This document shows, in pieces, positions 7,792 to 16,345 of a stretch of 22,010 bases of DNA. This DNA is from Lachnospiraceae bacterium UBA6403 (GTDB taxonomy: Bacteria > Bacillota > Clostridia > Lachnospirales > Lachnospiraceae): positions 737-22,746 of the forward strand of contig DJPV01000076.1 in the NCBI GenBank assembly GCA_002437435.1, written 5' to 3'. The notes under the pieces were generated by a model, which was not told the origin of the DNA, searched no databases, and worked only from the letters and a program-made list of their open reading frames with translations. Numbering within the stretch: the first letter of the stretch is position 1; each line of letters starts with the position of its first letter. The translations under genes were made by a program, and so were the position numbers.

Positions 7792-8727
7792 TTATTTTTG
7801 TCCAAGCATCCTCTGTTTTGCGACTTCCATATCTGCAAGCATCTGTGCTTTTAACTCAGAAACTCCGGAAAATTTCCGCTCTCCACGGATAAAGGATAAC
7901 AATTCCACAATCAGCTTCTGCTCATAAATGTCCTCATCAAAATCAAAGATATGTGTCTCGATCGTCACCCTGCGGTCCGTGTTCACTGTCGGATTATCTC
8001 CGATATTCGTAATCCCATAACAGACCCTGCCGTCCTCCAGATGAATCCTTGATGCATAAACACCTGTCACCGGATAGATCTTTCCATGCTTCGGAAGCAG
8101 ATTTGCCGTTGGAACCTGGATCGTCCTGCCAAGCTCTCTGCCATGTACTACATGACCGGACAGAAAATAAGGTCTGCCAAGGAAGGTTTCTGCTTCTTCC
8201 ATTTTTCCCTCACTGATCAGATTTCTGATATAAGTGGAACTTACAATGACATCATGGATCTTTTTCTTTTCTATCACGATCACCTGATAACCGTATTCGT
8301 CAGACATCTTCCGCAGAAGCTCCACGTTTCCGCATTTCTTTTTTCCAAATCCATAATCAGTTCCTACAACTACATATCTGGCATGCAACCTTTCTACAAG
8401 AATATCCGTCACGAAGGCTTCCGGTTCCATCGATGCAAATGCATCATCAAATGGATATTCTACCAGTACATCGATCCCCATCTGTTCTGCGAGCATACAT
8501 TTTTCTTCCGAAGTTATGATGCTTTGAAGCTTATCTACATCAAAGATCGAATTTTTACGAATATCAAAAGTAAATACGACTCCGATATATCCATCCTTCT
8601 GCAACCGAAGCACCTCGTCAAGCAGCAGCTTGTGCCCCTGATGGAAACCGTCAAATTTGCCAAGCGCAACGACGGAACCTTTTTCTGTATTGATCTGTAT
8701 ATCTTTCTGATTAAAATAATGCTGCAT
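7792..8727 (-). CDS. ribF: Bifunctional riboflavin kinase / FAD synthetase
   Basis: Makes FMN from riboflavin and ATP, then FAD from FMN and ATP. The 311 residues comprise an N-terminal nucleotidyltransferase domain with GKFDGFHQGH (23-32) and SSTYIRNLI (163-171), and a C-terminal flavokinase domain starting about 180 with GRTIQVPTANL (catalytic PTAN, 206-209), PVTGVYAS and GITNIGDNPTV. The ATG at 8727 follows truB by 14 nt. In Firmicutes ribF commonly ends the nusA-infB operon, sometimes followed by rpsO; here rpsO is absent and the ylxM promoter follows. No flavin riboswitch was seen, in keeping with its operon position. Confidence 0.97.
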   Translation of the reverse strand: MQHYFNQKDIQINTEKGSVVALGKFDGFHQGHKLLLDEVLRLQKDGYIGVVFTFDIRKNSIFDVDKLQSIITSEEKCMLAEQMGIDVLVEYPFDDAFASMEPEAFVTDILVERLHARYVVVGTDYGFGKKKCGNVELLRKMSDEYGYQVIVIEKKKIHDVIVSSTYIRNLISEGKMEEAETFLGRPYFLSGHVVHGRELGRTIQVPTANLLPKHGKIYPVTGVYASRIHLEDGRVCYGITNIGDNPTVNTDRRVTIETHIFDFDEDIYEQKLIVELLSFIRGERKFSGVSELKAQMLADMEVAKQRMLGQK

Positions 8728-8741
8728 TGTCTTCTATCCTA

Positions 8742-9674
8742 TCATCTATCTGTCTCTGCATTCTTCGGAAACATCTTTACCGGCTGGCAGATGCCCTTTT
8801 CCTTTTCATACCGGTATATCGCTACAAAGCTGTCCGTTTCATCATAGACGCGGATACCCGGAACATCTGTAATCATCTCAGGGCTTACAGCTTCCATAAA
8901 CTGGGAAAGTCTGAGTTTATTACCATTTCTTAACAGCTTTCTTGCATATTCATCTGTACCGATATGAAGCTCCGGATACTCCGGCAGCAACAGTTCTTTC
9001 TTCATTACATATGATCCGATCGTTCCCTGATCCCTTGCCTGCTCGATCTCTGCAAGTGTCAGACTGTCTTCAACCTTGAAGTTCTTCACTTCAGTACGAA
9101 CCAGCTTCTCCATGACCGCTCCGCAGCCAAGCTTTGCTCCGAAATCCCGACATACGCTTCTGATATATGTTCCCTTAGAACAATGTACCGTAAATGTAAC
9201 ACGCGGGAGTGACACATCTTCTATCTTTAATTCAAAGATCGTCACCTCCCTCGGACTCCGTTCGATCTCAATTCCCTGTCTGGCATATTCATAGAGCTTT
9301 TTGCCATTTACCTTGATAGCCGAATACATCGGTGGTATCTGACCATAAGTACCGATAAAACTGTTTATCACTTCTACTACTGATGCCTCATCCGGGATCT
9401 CCGATGTCTCTGTAAGAACTTTTCCTGTTACATCCTCCGTATCTGTTGTCTTTCCAAGCAACATGACACAGCGGTATGTCTTATCCTTATCGATCAGCAT
9501 TTCGCTTAATTTGGTTGCCTGTCCAAGACACACCAAAAGCACACCTTCCGCCATCGGATCAAGTGTGCCTGTGTGACCGATCTTCTTCTGTTTTAAAATA
9601 CCACGAAGCTTGGCTACTACATCAAATGATGTATAACCCTGCTCCTTGTATACATTTAAAAAGCCGTCTAGCAT
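8742..9674 (-). CDS. truB: tRNA pseudouridine-55 synthase TruB
   Basis: Converts U55 in the T-loop of most tRNAs to pseudouridine and acts as a tRNA chaperone. The 310 residues open with GFLNVYKEQGYTSFDVV, carry the catalytic motif KKIGHTGTLDPMAEGVL (catalytic Asp39), then YSAIKVNGKKLYEYARQG and CSKGTYIRSVCRDFG, and end in a PUA-like RNA-binding domain (about 245-300). The ATG lies within the last codons of nrnA (7-nt overlap), so translation is probably coupled. Length and motif order are normal for the family. Confidence 0.98.
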   Translation of the reverse strand: MLDGFLNVYKEQGYTSFDVVAKLRGILKQKKIGHTGTLDPMAEGVLLVCLGQATKLSEMLIDKDKTYRCVMLLGKTTDTEDVTGKVLTETSEIPDEASVVEVINSFIGTYGQIPPMYSAIKVNGKKLYEYARQGIEIERSPREVTIFELKIEDVSLPRVTFTVHCSKGTYIRSVCRDFGAKLGCGAVMEKLVRTEVKNFKVEDSLTLAEIEQARDQGTIGSYVMKKELLLPEYPELHIGTDEYARKLLRNGNKLRLSQFMEAVSPEMITDVPGIRVYDETDSFVAIYRYEKEKGICQPVKMFPKNAETDR

Positions 9675-10636
9675 AACTGTTCCTTAATCTCCTCTATCAC
9701 GCCGGCAAGGATCTCTTTAATATCTCCATTCATACTGAAACCTGCAGCACGAACATGACCACCGCCGCCATGATTGCAGGATATCCTGCTTACATCAACG
9801 ATATTATTCGACCGAAGTGAAATCTTGTATTCATTCTCTCCTGTCTGATAGATAAATACCGCAGTTTCCGTTCCCTCTGTGATACGAAGCTGATCAACGA
9901 TCCCATCCGTATCGATCTTGCCTGCACCGATTTTCCGGAAATCCTCTGCCTCAAGCACTGTGCTGATGATCTTGCCATCTGCATACTGCTCTGCCTTTGT
10001 CAGGGCAATTCCAAGCAGCTTATTTGCGACAAATGTCTTTTTATAGAAAGTTTCATCTATAATAAATGACGGATTTGCACCCTTTTCGATCAGATCACCT
10101 GCTATGCTCATCGCACTCTTGGTTGTATTACTGTGTTTGAATACACCTGTGTCATGTACAATTCCCATATAGAGTGCTTCCGCAGCATTTTTATTGATCT
10201 TATCCTGTTCCATCAGCTTATAAAGTGCCTCTGCCGCAGAACATGCTTCTGCATCCACATAGCACACCTCACCAAATCCCGGATTGGAGATATGATGATC
10301 AACACACATTGTATGTTTCGCATGTTCAAAGATCGGAAGAAAATCTCCCTGTCTTTCCTTATCACCACAGTCTACTGCGATACACAGATCATAGACCTGA
10401 TCTGTCGGTGTATGACTGATCTTATCTGCATCATGTAAAAACAGGAAATCCTTGGAGAACTCCTCCAGATAGATCTGCACCTGCTTATCATAATTGCTGA
10501 TGATATAATTATATAATCCGACCGTTGAGCCTACACAGTCGCCATCCGGACGCACATGTCCGGTTATAGCGATCGTGTCTGCCTGCTCAATCATCGTAAG
10601 AAAATCATTCTTCATTTTCTGTCTCATCCTCATCAT
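9668..10636 (-). CDS. nrnA: DHH-family oligoribonuclease / pAp phosphatase NrnA
   Basis: Degrades 2-5 nt RNA oligomers (nanoRNAs) and dephosphorylates 3'-phosphoadenosine 5'-phosphate; it replaces Orn in Firmicutes. Up to 322 residues: DHH domain with GHVRPDGDCVGS (26-37), AVDCGD (87-92) and the signature VDHHIS (112-117), then a DHHA1 substrate-binding domain with CNHGGGGHVRAAGF (287-300). The first ATG (10636) overlaps rbfA by 32 nt. ATGs at 10633, 10627 and 10615 are also in frame; the one at 10615 (MKNDFLTMIEQ) may be the real start because the family usually begins close to this segment. Its place between rbfA and truB is conserved in Firmicutes. Confidence 0.95.
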   Translation of the reverse strand: MMRMRQKMKNDFLTMIEQADTIAITGHVRPDGDCVGSTVGLYNYIISNYDKQVQIYLEEFSKDFLFLHDADKISHTPTDQVYDLCIAVDCGDKERQGDFLPIFEHAKHTMCVDHHISNPGFGEVCYVDAEACSAAEALYKLMEQDKINKNAAEALYMGIVHDTGVFKHSNTTKSAMSIAGDLIEKGANPSFIIDETFYKKTFVANKLLGIALTKAEQYADGKIISTVLEAEDFRKIGAGKIDTDGIVDQLRITEGTETAVFIYQTGENEYKISLRSNNIVDVSRISCNHGGGGHVRAAGFSMNGDIKEILAGVIEEIKEQLC

Positions 10637-10994
10637 CTTCGATGTCTTTTACAACATCATCAATCTTTTTGGACATTGTTACACCATATTCGATCGACTG
10701 ATCCATGATAAATGTGATCTCAGGTGTATTTCTGAGATTAATGGAATGTGCAAGTTCTCTTCTGATAAATCCCATTGCACTGTTCAGTCCTTCCAGTGTG
10801 GAGTTTACAGAATCCTGATCTCCAAGGACACTGATATATGCCTTGCAGTATTTCAGATCCGGTGTTACAACTGCCTCTACCACGGATGTCATTGGATTAA
10901 TGCGGGGATCCTTGATCTCCCTGCTGATGATCCGTGAAAGTTCTCTCTGAACCTCTGCATTAATTCTTGTATTTTTTACACTGTTCTTTCTCAT
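10605..10994 (-). CDS. rbfA: Ribosome-binding factor A
   Basis: Cold-responsive 30S maturation factor that binds near helix 44 and the 5' end of 16S rRNA. The 129 residues fold as one KH-like domain: NTRINAEVQRELSRIISREI, DPRINPMTSVVEAVVTPDLK, AYISVLGD and LAHSINLRNTPEITFIMDQS are all typical. The C-terminal tail is acidic (DDEDETENEE). Its ATG shares one base with the infB stop (TAATG), a classic coupling arrangement, and nrnA begins inside its 3' end. Confidence 0.97.
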   Translation of the reverse strand: MRKNSVKNTRINAEVQRELSRIISREIKDPRINPMTSVVEAVVTPDLKYCKAYISVLGDQDSVNSTLEGLNSAMGFIRRELAHSINLRNTPEITFIMDQSIEYGVTMSKKIDDVVKDIEDDEDETENEE

Positions 10995-13903
10995 TATTTT
11001 CTTGGAACCTCTACCATCTGATATGCTTCAATCTGATCTTCTACCTGAATGTCATTAAAGTTCTCAAGAACAATACCACATTCAAATCCTGCCTTAACTT
11101 CTTTCACATCATCTTTAAATCTCTTTAAGGAAGCCATCTTGCCTTCATAGATCAGATTTCCTTCACGTGTTATTCTTACACTGCAATTCCGGTTAATAAT
11201 ACCATCTAATACATAAGAACCTGCGATCATACCAACACCGGAAGCCTTGTAGGTCTGTCTGATCTCTGCATGACCAATTACCTGTTCTTCAAAGACAGGA
11301 TCTAACATACCCTTCATTGCTGACTCAATATCTTCAATCGCATTGTAGATGACTCTGTATAACCGAACATCTACGCCCTCTGTCTCTGCTGTCTCTTTTG
11401 CTCTTGCATCCGGGCGGATATTGAAACCGATTACGATCGCATTGGATGCAGATGCCAGAATGATATCCGATTCGTTGATCGCACCAACACCGGAATGGAT
11501 ACATTTTACTGCTACTTCATCATTTGAAAGTTTTAACAGACTCTGCTTTACAGCTTCTACAGAACCCTGTACATCCGCCTTGATAATGATATTCAGCTCT
11601 TTGACATTACCTGCCTGGATCTGGCTGTACAGATCATCCAGTGACATTCTGGATTTCGTCTCTGCAAGCATCTTCACTCTGCTCTGTGAAATGTATGTCT
11701 CGGAAATCTGTCTTGCTTCCTTTTCATTATCAACTGCCATGAAGATCTCACCGGCTGACGGAACTGTATCCAGACCAAGGATCTGCACCGGTGTAGACGG
11801 AGTTGCTTCCGTTACACGGACACCCTTGGAGTTGTGCATTGCACGAACCTTACCATGTGAAGATCCAACTGCAAGATAATCGCCTACATGAAGTGTACCT
11901 TTCTGCACTAACATAGTTGCAACAGGACCACGGCCTTTATCAAGCTCTGCTTCGATTACGATACCACGGGCATTTCTGTTTGGATTTGCCTTTAACTCAA
12001 GAACCTCTGCGGTCAACAGGATCATCTCAAGCAGGTTATCCAGTCCTTCACCTGTATGCGCGGAAACCGGGCAGAAGATCGTTGATCCGCCCCAGTCCTC
12101 AGGGATCAGTTCATATTCTGTAAGTTCCTGCTTTACACGTTCAATATTTGCACTCGGCTTATCAATCTTATTGATTGCAACAATGATCTCGATGCCGGCT
12201 GCCTTTGCATGATTGATTGCTTCGATCGTCTGTGGCATAACACCATCATCAGCTGCTACAACAAGGATTGCAATATCAGTAGACTGTGCACCACGCATAC
12301 GCATAGCTGTGAATGCTTCATGTCCAGGTGTATCTAAGAATGTAATTGTCTGTCCATTAATCTCTACTACAGATGCACCGATCGCCTGTGTGATACCACC
12401 GGCCTCGCCTGATGTTACATTTGTCTTACGGATTGCATCCAGAAGGGATGTTTTACCGTGGTCAACATGACCCATAACACAGACTACAGGAGGTCTCGAA
12501 ACCATATCCTTCTCGTCTTCTTCGTCCTCTTTTAAGAGTTCTTCGATCACATCAACTTTTTCTTCCTCTTCAGCGATACAGTTATATTCCAGTGCGATCT
12601 CTGCAGCTGTCTCAAAGTCTAACTCTGAATTAACATTGTACATCTTACCTGCAAGGAACAGCTTCTTGATCAGTGCATTTACAGGCTCCTTGATAATGTC
12701 TGCAAGTTCTTTGATCGTGACAACTTCTGGAAGCGTGATCGTACGGATTGTCTCTTTATCCTCTGCCTGCTGCTGCGGCTGCTGTGGCTGATGATGTTTA
12801 TTTCTGACATTTTTAGCCAGTCTGCTGATATCTGCCTCAACCTCCTCCGGTGATCTTCTGTTGCCCTTACGCGGTTTATTCTTATCTCTGTTATAATTGT
12901 CTCTGTTCTGGCTCTTTAAATCCTTGCCAGGCATCTCTTTTGCTTCAAAATCCTTTCGGGTATTTGCTCTTGGACTTCTTCTCTGGTTGTTATTATCATC
13001 CTCTTCATCCTTGCCAAATCCCATCGATGTATTATTTCTGTTATTGTTAAAACGATTATTTCTGTTATCCGGTCTGTCACCAAACTTTGGCTTGTCAAAA
13101 CCGCCCTGACGATCTCCATTACCTGAAAATCTGCCACGATCCTGACCACCACGGCCATTGTTTGAGAATCTGCCCCTGTCCTGACCATTTCTGTCATTAT
13201 TATATCTTGGTCTGTCAGAATTATTTCTGTCACCGGAATTGTTGTATCTTGGTCTGTCAGCGTTATTCCTGTCACCCGAATTATTAAATCTCGGTCTGTC
13301 GGAATTGTTTCTGTCAGCACCATTCCTATCATTGTTATATCTTGGTCTGTCAGAATTATTTCTGTCACTGTTTGTAAATCTTACACGGTCACCATTATTT
13401 CTGTCATTGTTATATCTTGATCTGTCATTTCCCTGCTTGTCGCCAAATCTTGTCTTATCAGAATTCATACGCTCACTATTATTAAATCTTACTCTCTCGT
13501 TATTTTGTCTGTCGGAATTGTTTCTGTTTCTGTCATCTCTGACAAATCTCGTATGTCCCTCATCTTTACTCTGTTTCGGCTTATTTGCTTCCCCTGCAGC
13601 CGGGCGGACATTTTTCACAACCGCTTTCTTCGGTTCTTCCTTTACAGGAATCTCTTTCTGCACTTTTTCCGGTGTCGTCTTTACAGCCTTCACTTCCGGT
13701 TTCTTTTCCGGTGCAGTTTTTGCTACCGGTGTCTCTGCTTTCTTCGCTGCTCCACATGCCTTCTTAACGATATTGATCATGTTATCATCAACAGCCGACA
13801 TATGGCTCTTGATCTCGATACCGTTCTTACCAAGGATTGCTTTGATTTCATTGTTACTTATATTCAGCTCTTTTGCCAATTCGTGTACTCTCAGTTTCGT
13901 CAA
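10994..13903 (-). CDS. infB: Translation initiation factor IF-2
   Basis: GTPase that brings initiator fMet-tRNA to the 30S P site and promotes 50S joining. The 969 residues comprise an N-terminal IF2N subdomain (about 1-50), a Lys/Pro/Ala-rich linker, a long Asn/Asp/Arg-rich repetitive tract (about 121-300), a second IF2N subdomain (about 388-442), the G domain with GHVDHGKT (478-485), DTPGHEAF (524-531), NKID (578-581) and SAH (614-616), and the beta-barrel and C1/C2 domains that bind fMet-tRNA. The start is TTG at 13903 with GGAGG 8 nt upstream, agreeing with the conserved opening [13 protein letters not shown]. It starts 3 nt after ylxQ and shares its stop base with rbfA. Function is certain; the repeat tract is unusual. 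Confidence 0.98.
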   Translation of the reverse strand: MTKLRVHELAKELNISNNEIKAILGKNGIEIKSHMSAVDDNMINIVKKACGAAKKAETPVAKTAPEKKPEVKAVKTTPEKVQKEIPVKEEPKKAVVKNVRPAAGEANKPKQSKDEGHTRFVRDDRNRNNSDRQNNERVRFNNSERMNSDKTRFGDKQGNDRSRYNNDRNNGDRVRFTNSDRNNSDRPRYNNDRNGADRNNSDRPRFNNSGDRNNADRPRYNNSGDRNNSDRPRYNNDRNGQDRGRFSNNGRGGQDRGRFSGNGDRQGGFDKPKFGDRPDNRNNRFNNNRNNTSMGFGKDEEDDNNNQRRSPRANTRKDFEAKEMPGKDLKSQNRDNYNRDKNKPRKGNRRSPEEVEADISRLAKNVRNKHHQPQQPQQQAEDKETIRTITLPEVVTIKELADIIKEPVNALIKKLFLAGKMYNVNSELDFETAAEIALEYNCIAEEEEKVDVIEELLKEDEEDEKDMVSRPPVVCVMGHVDHGKTSLLDAIRKTNVTSGEAGGITQAIGASVVEINGQTITFLDTPGHEAFTAMRMRGAQSTDIAILVVAADDGVMPQTIEAINHAKAAGIEIIVAINKIDKPSANIERVKQELTEYELIPEDWGGSTIFCPVSAHTGEGLDNLLEMILLTAEVLELKANPNRNARGIVIEAELDKGRGPVATMLVQKGTLHVGDYLAVGSSHGKVRAMHNSKGVRVTEATPSTPVQILGLDTVPSAGEIFMAVDNEKEARQISETYISQSRVKMLAETKSRMSLDDLYSQIQAGNVKELNIIIKADVQGSVEAVKQSLLKLSNDEVAVKCIHSGVGAINESDIILASASNAIVIGFNIRPDARAKETAETEGVDVRLYRVIYNAIEDIESAMKGMLDPVFEEQVIGHAEIRQTYKASGVGMIAGSYVLDGIINRNCSVRITREGNLIYEGKMASLKRFKDDVKEVKAGFECGIVLENFNDIQVEDQIEAYQMVEVPRK
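13004..13543 (-). repeat. Degenerate repeats in infB encoding an Asn/Asp/Arg-rich linker
   Basis: In-frame degenerate repeats of roughly 42-48 bp encode units such as [14 protein letters not shown], repeated many times across IF2 residues about 121-300, turning into Gly/Arg-rich units ([11 protein letters not shown]). The codons vary between copies while the protein pattern persists, so this is a coding repeat, predicted disordered and basic. Confidence 0.85.
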
Positions 13904-13906
13904 AAG

Positions 13907-14230
13907 TTACACCTCCATATTTTCACTCAAACTCATGTATTTTATGATCTGATTCGCAAATCCTTCATCTAAGATCGCGATCGACGTCCGAAATTCTTTT
14001 CCAACAAATTTACCCAGACTGTCTTTATCCCCAAATTCAAAATATGGAATCTCATAAAATTTACATTTTTGATCAAACAGTTTCTTCGTATTATGGGCTG
14101 CATCACATGCCACGATCACGGCACATGCACTTCCATTCTTTACGGCTTTTTCTACTGAAAAGTTTCCACTCACCAGCCTTCCAGCCTTTGCACATAAGGA
14201 AATCATGGAATAAATCTTTTTACTGTTCAA
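13907..14230 (-). CDS. ylxQ: L7Ae-family RNA-binding protein YlxQ
   Basis: Member of the L7Ae/L30e/Gadd45 fold family that binds kink-turn-like RNA; the exact role in Firmicutes is unsettled. The 107 residues include SMISLCAKAGRLVSGNFSVE, AVIVACDAAHNTKKLFDQKC and a short variable C-terminus. The start appears to be TTG at 14230, overlapping ylxR by 11 nt, with GAGG and AAGGAG nearby. A downstream ATG at 14206 would remove the first conserved helix. It lies in the invariant ylxR-ylxQ-infB order. Confidence 0.93.
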   Translation of the reverse strand: MNSKKIYSMISLCAKAGRLVSGNFSVEKAVKNGSACAVIVACDAAHNTKKLFDQKCKFYEIPYFEFGDKDSLGKFVGKEFRTSIAILDEGFANQIIKYMSLSENMEV

Positions 14231-14489
14231 TTGCCTCTAACTCCTTATTCAGTTTCTCATAAACCTCTTTCGGAATCTGCATCTTGAATGAGCGTTCCAG
14301 AGATTTACTCTTCATAGCTTTTTTCAGGCATTCTGCCTTGCGGCATATATATGCCCCCCGTCCATTCATCTTGCCGGTCAGATCGATCGCGAAATTATTC
14401 TCATTATCCTTCACGATACGGATGAGCTCTTTTTTCGGCATCATCTCATTACAACCAAGGCACTGTCTGAGCGGTATCTTCTTTGCCAT
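14220..14489 (-). CDS. rnpM: YlxR family RNA-binding protein (RnpM)
   Basis: Basic protein of 89 residues. The Bacillus homologue has been described as a modulator of RNase P activity (RnpM); I assign the symbol by homology and position. Visible features are RQCLGCNEMMPKKELIRIV (Cys10 and Cys13), the conserved GRGAYICRKAECLKKAMK segment with another Cys pair, and a basic C-terminal half. The ATG at 14489 has AGGA(A)GTGAT upstream. It lies 66 nt after nusA and overlaps ylxQ by 11 nt, suggesting coupled translation. Confidence 0.93.
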   Translation of the reverse strand: MAKKIPLRQCLGCNEMMPKKELIRIVKDNENNFAIDLTGKMNGRGAYICRKAECLKKAMKSKSLERSFKMQIPKEVYEKLNKELEAIEQ

Positions 14490-14555
14490 AACATCACTTC
14501 CTATGCTTCTATATTTATCTCCATTCTAACCATCATAATCGGTCAGGACTTTATT

Positions 14556-15743
14556 TTACTCTTCGTTTTCCTTTACTTCTGTTCCTTCTGCGTCCTGCTG
14601 TTCCAGAGATTCTTCATAAGAACCATCAACGATATCATCAATATTGTCAAATGTTTCTTCCTGCTCTGAATCCCCGTAGTCACCATTGTCTTCTGAGAAA
14701 TATCCCATCTCTTCTGCCTGTGACTCACTCTTGATATCGATCTTATATCCGGTCAGTTTTGCCGCAAGTCTTGCATTCTGTCCTTTCTTACCGATTGCAA
14801 GTGACAACTGGTAATCCGGCACAACAACAAACGCACTCTTTTCTTTCAGATCCACATCAACTGCGATAACCTCAGATGGACTTAATGCATTCTTAATGAA
14901 GATTGCAGGATTCTCATCCCAGCAGATGATATCGATCTTCTCGCCGTTCAGATCTTCTACCACATTATTAACACGGCTTCCGTTTACACCTACACATGCG
15001 CCTACCGGATCTACATTCTCATCATGAGAGTAAACAGCAATCTTGGATCTGGAACCAGCCTCGCGGCAGGAGCTCTTGATCTCTACTGTACCATCTGCGA
15101 TCTCTGTTACTTCCTTTTCAAATAAACGCTTTACCAGATCAGGATGCGTTCTGGATACTGTGATCTTAGGTCCTCTGGAACCTTTCTTTACTTCTGTTAC
15201 ATATAACTTGATACGGTCGCCTCTTTTATATACCTCTCCAGGAATCATCTCTGACTCCTTTAAGATTGCTTCTGTCTTGTCATCCAGGCTGACATTAATG
15301 TTATTTCCAACATATCTCTGAACGATACCTGTAATGATATCTTTCTCTTTTGTATAGAAATGATCATAAATCGCATCTCTTTCGCTCTCATTGATTGCCT
15401 GAACGATTACATTTCTTGCTCTCTGTGCTGCAATTCTTCCAAAATCCTTCGTAGTGATCTCAATGTTGATGATATCTCCAAGATCATACTTTGGATTTAT
15501 CATCTTTGCCTTTTCCACTGAGATCTGTGTTGCAGGTCTTTCAACTTCTTCCACAACTTCTTTCTTTGCATATACATGAAACTCACCGGTCTCGCGATCC
15601 ATAACAACATCGATATTCTCATCGGTATCAAAATCCTTTTTGCATGCTGCCTTTAAGGATCTTTCGATCGCATCCAGCAGAATATCCTTGCTGATATTCT
15701 TCTCCTTTTCTAATTGATTTAATGCTTCGATAATTTCTGACAC
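14556..15743 (-). CDS. nusA: Transcription termination/antitermination factor NusA
   Basis: Binds RNA polymerase and nascent RNA, stimulating pausing, intrinsic termination and antitermination. The 395 residues comprise the N-terminal polymerase-binding domain (1-130), S1 domain (about 134-198), KH1 (200-275) with VDPVGACVGVNGSRVNNVV, KH2 (280-345) with YQLSLAIGKKGQNARLAAKL, and an acidic tail from 345 (many Asp/Glu) in place of the extra repeats found in proteobacteria. The start is GTG at 15743 with GGAGG at 8 nt spacing. It follows rimP by 23 nt. Since NusA acts on terminator hairpins, the attenuator upstream of rimP could give autoregulation; that is inference. Confidence 0.98.
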   Translation of the reverse strand: MSEIIEALNQLEKEKNISKDILLDAIERSLKAACKKDFDTDENIDVVMDRETGEFHVYAKKEVVEEVERPATQISVEKAKMINPKYDLGDIINIEITTKDFGRIAAQRARNVIVQAINESERDAIYDHFYTKEKDIITGIVQRYVGNNINVSLDDKTEAILKESEMIPGEVYKRGDRIKLYVTEVKKGSRGPKITVSRTHPDLVKRLFEKEVTEIADGTVEIKSSCREAGSRSKIAVYSHDENVDPVGACVGVNGSRVNNVVEDLNGEKIDIICWDENPAIFIKNALSPSEVIAVDVDLKEKSAFVVVPDYQLSLAIGKKGQNARLAAKLTGYKIDIKSESQAEEMGYFSEDNGDYGDSEQEETFDNIDDIVDGSYEESLEQQDAEGTEVKENEE

Positions 15744-15766
15744 TTTTTTATCCTCCCGCTTTTTTA

Positions 15767-16237
15767 TTAATATACAAATGCAAGTCTTATCATCGATATA
15801 TCTTTTCTTGCAATCTTCAGTTCTTTCTCATCTTCTGTCAAAATGGTAACTGTTTCCTCATCGTACGCTGTAAGTTCACCTTCAAAATCTTTGCAATTAT
15901 CGATCTTGGTGTATGTCTTGATCTCTACGATCTTGCCAATACTCCGTTTAAAGTCGTTTTCATTCTTTAATGGTCTTGTAAGTCCAGGAGAGCTGACCTC
16001 CAGAATATAGGCATCCTTAATGAAATCATCTGCATCCAGCAGATCACTCATGGCTCTGTTCACGATCTCGCAATCTCCGATCGTTATTCCGCCTTCCTTA
16101 TCTGCATAGATCCGCAGATAATAATCACTGCCTTCTTTTACATATTCCACATCAACCAGTTCAAGGTTATTTGCTTCAATGATCGGCAGAACCATCTCTG
16201 TTGCTTTTGCTTCAATATCTGTTTTCTTCGTAGCAAT
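15767..16237 (-). CDS. rimP: Ribosome maturation factor RimP, apparent ATT start
   Basis: Early 30S assembly factor. It has an N-terminal alpha/beta domain with LELVDVEYVKEG, LRIYADKEGGITIGDCEIV and LEVSSPGLTRPL, and a C-terminal Sm-like barrel. The first ATG is at 16195 (142 residues), but the frame stays open upstream and encodes TKKTDIEAKATEM, which matches the first helix of RimP proteins (E. coli has EQKLTEM at the same place). The only ribosome binding site, AAAGGTGGT, lies about 40 nt before that ATG and directly before an in-frame ATT at 16237. I therefore place the start there (156 residues), although the spacing to ATT is short. Identity is certain; the start is moderately supported. 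It begins the operon behind an attenuator. Confidence 0.9.
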   Translation of the reverse strand: MATKKTDIEAKATEMVLPIIEANNLELVDVEYVKEGSDYYLRIYADKEGGITIGDCEIVNRAMSDLLDADDFIKDAYILEVSSPGLTRPLKNENDFKRSIGKIVEIKTYTKIDNCKDFEGELTAYDEETVTILTEDEKELKIARKDISMIRLAFVY

Positions 16238-16249
16238 ACCACCTTTCTA

Positions 16250-16282
16250 CAAAAACTAAGAGTGGGTCAAAACCCACTCTTA
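16250..16282 (-). terminator. Leader terminator (attenuator) of the rimP-nusA-infB operon
   Basis: An 11-bp perfect stem, TAAGAGTGGGT (16257-16267) with ACCCACTCTTA (16272-16282), and a 4-nt loop. On the minus strand it is followed by GTTTTTG. It lies downstream of the promoter at 16311-16338 and before the rimP ribosome binding site, so it falls in the operon leader and must be read through for expression. It also terminates anything coming from the siroheme gene. Confidence 0.85.
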
Positions 16283-16310
16283 ATAGTTACCATAATCTTA
16301 CTAAAACAAA

Positions 16311-16338
16311 ATTATAACACGTTATATAGAAAATGCAA
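16311..16338 (-). promoter_or_regulatory. Promoter of the rimP operon
   Basis: Minus strand: consensus TATAAT (16311-16316) with TTGCAT (16333-16338) 16 nt upstream. The -35 lies 7 nt past the stop of the siroheme gene. The transcript would begin near 16304, giving a leader of about 65-70 nt that contains the terminator hairpin. Confidence 0.75.
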
Positions 16339-16345
16339 GTATTTT

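Noticed and set aside
13004..13543. Regular repeats that look superficially like a CRISPR array
   Set aside because: The repeats stay in the infB reading frame, are degenerate at third positions, and have no uniform spacers or cas genes nearby.
13239..13952. Long plus-strand open frame of 237 codons opposite infB, rich in Leu/Ser
   Set aside because: It is the antisense of the Asn/Asp/Arg repeat tract and N-terminus of IF2; composition follows from the repeats and there is no ribosome binding site or homology.
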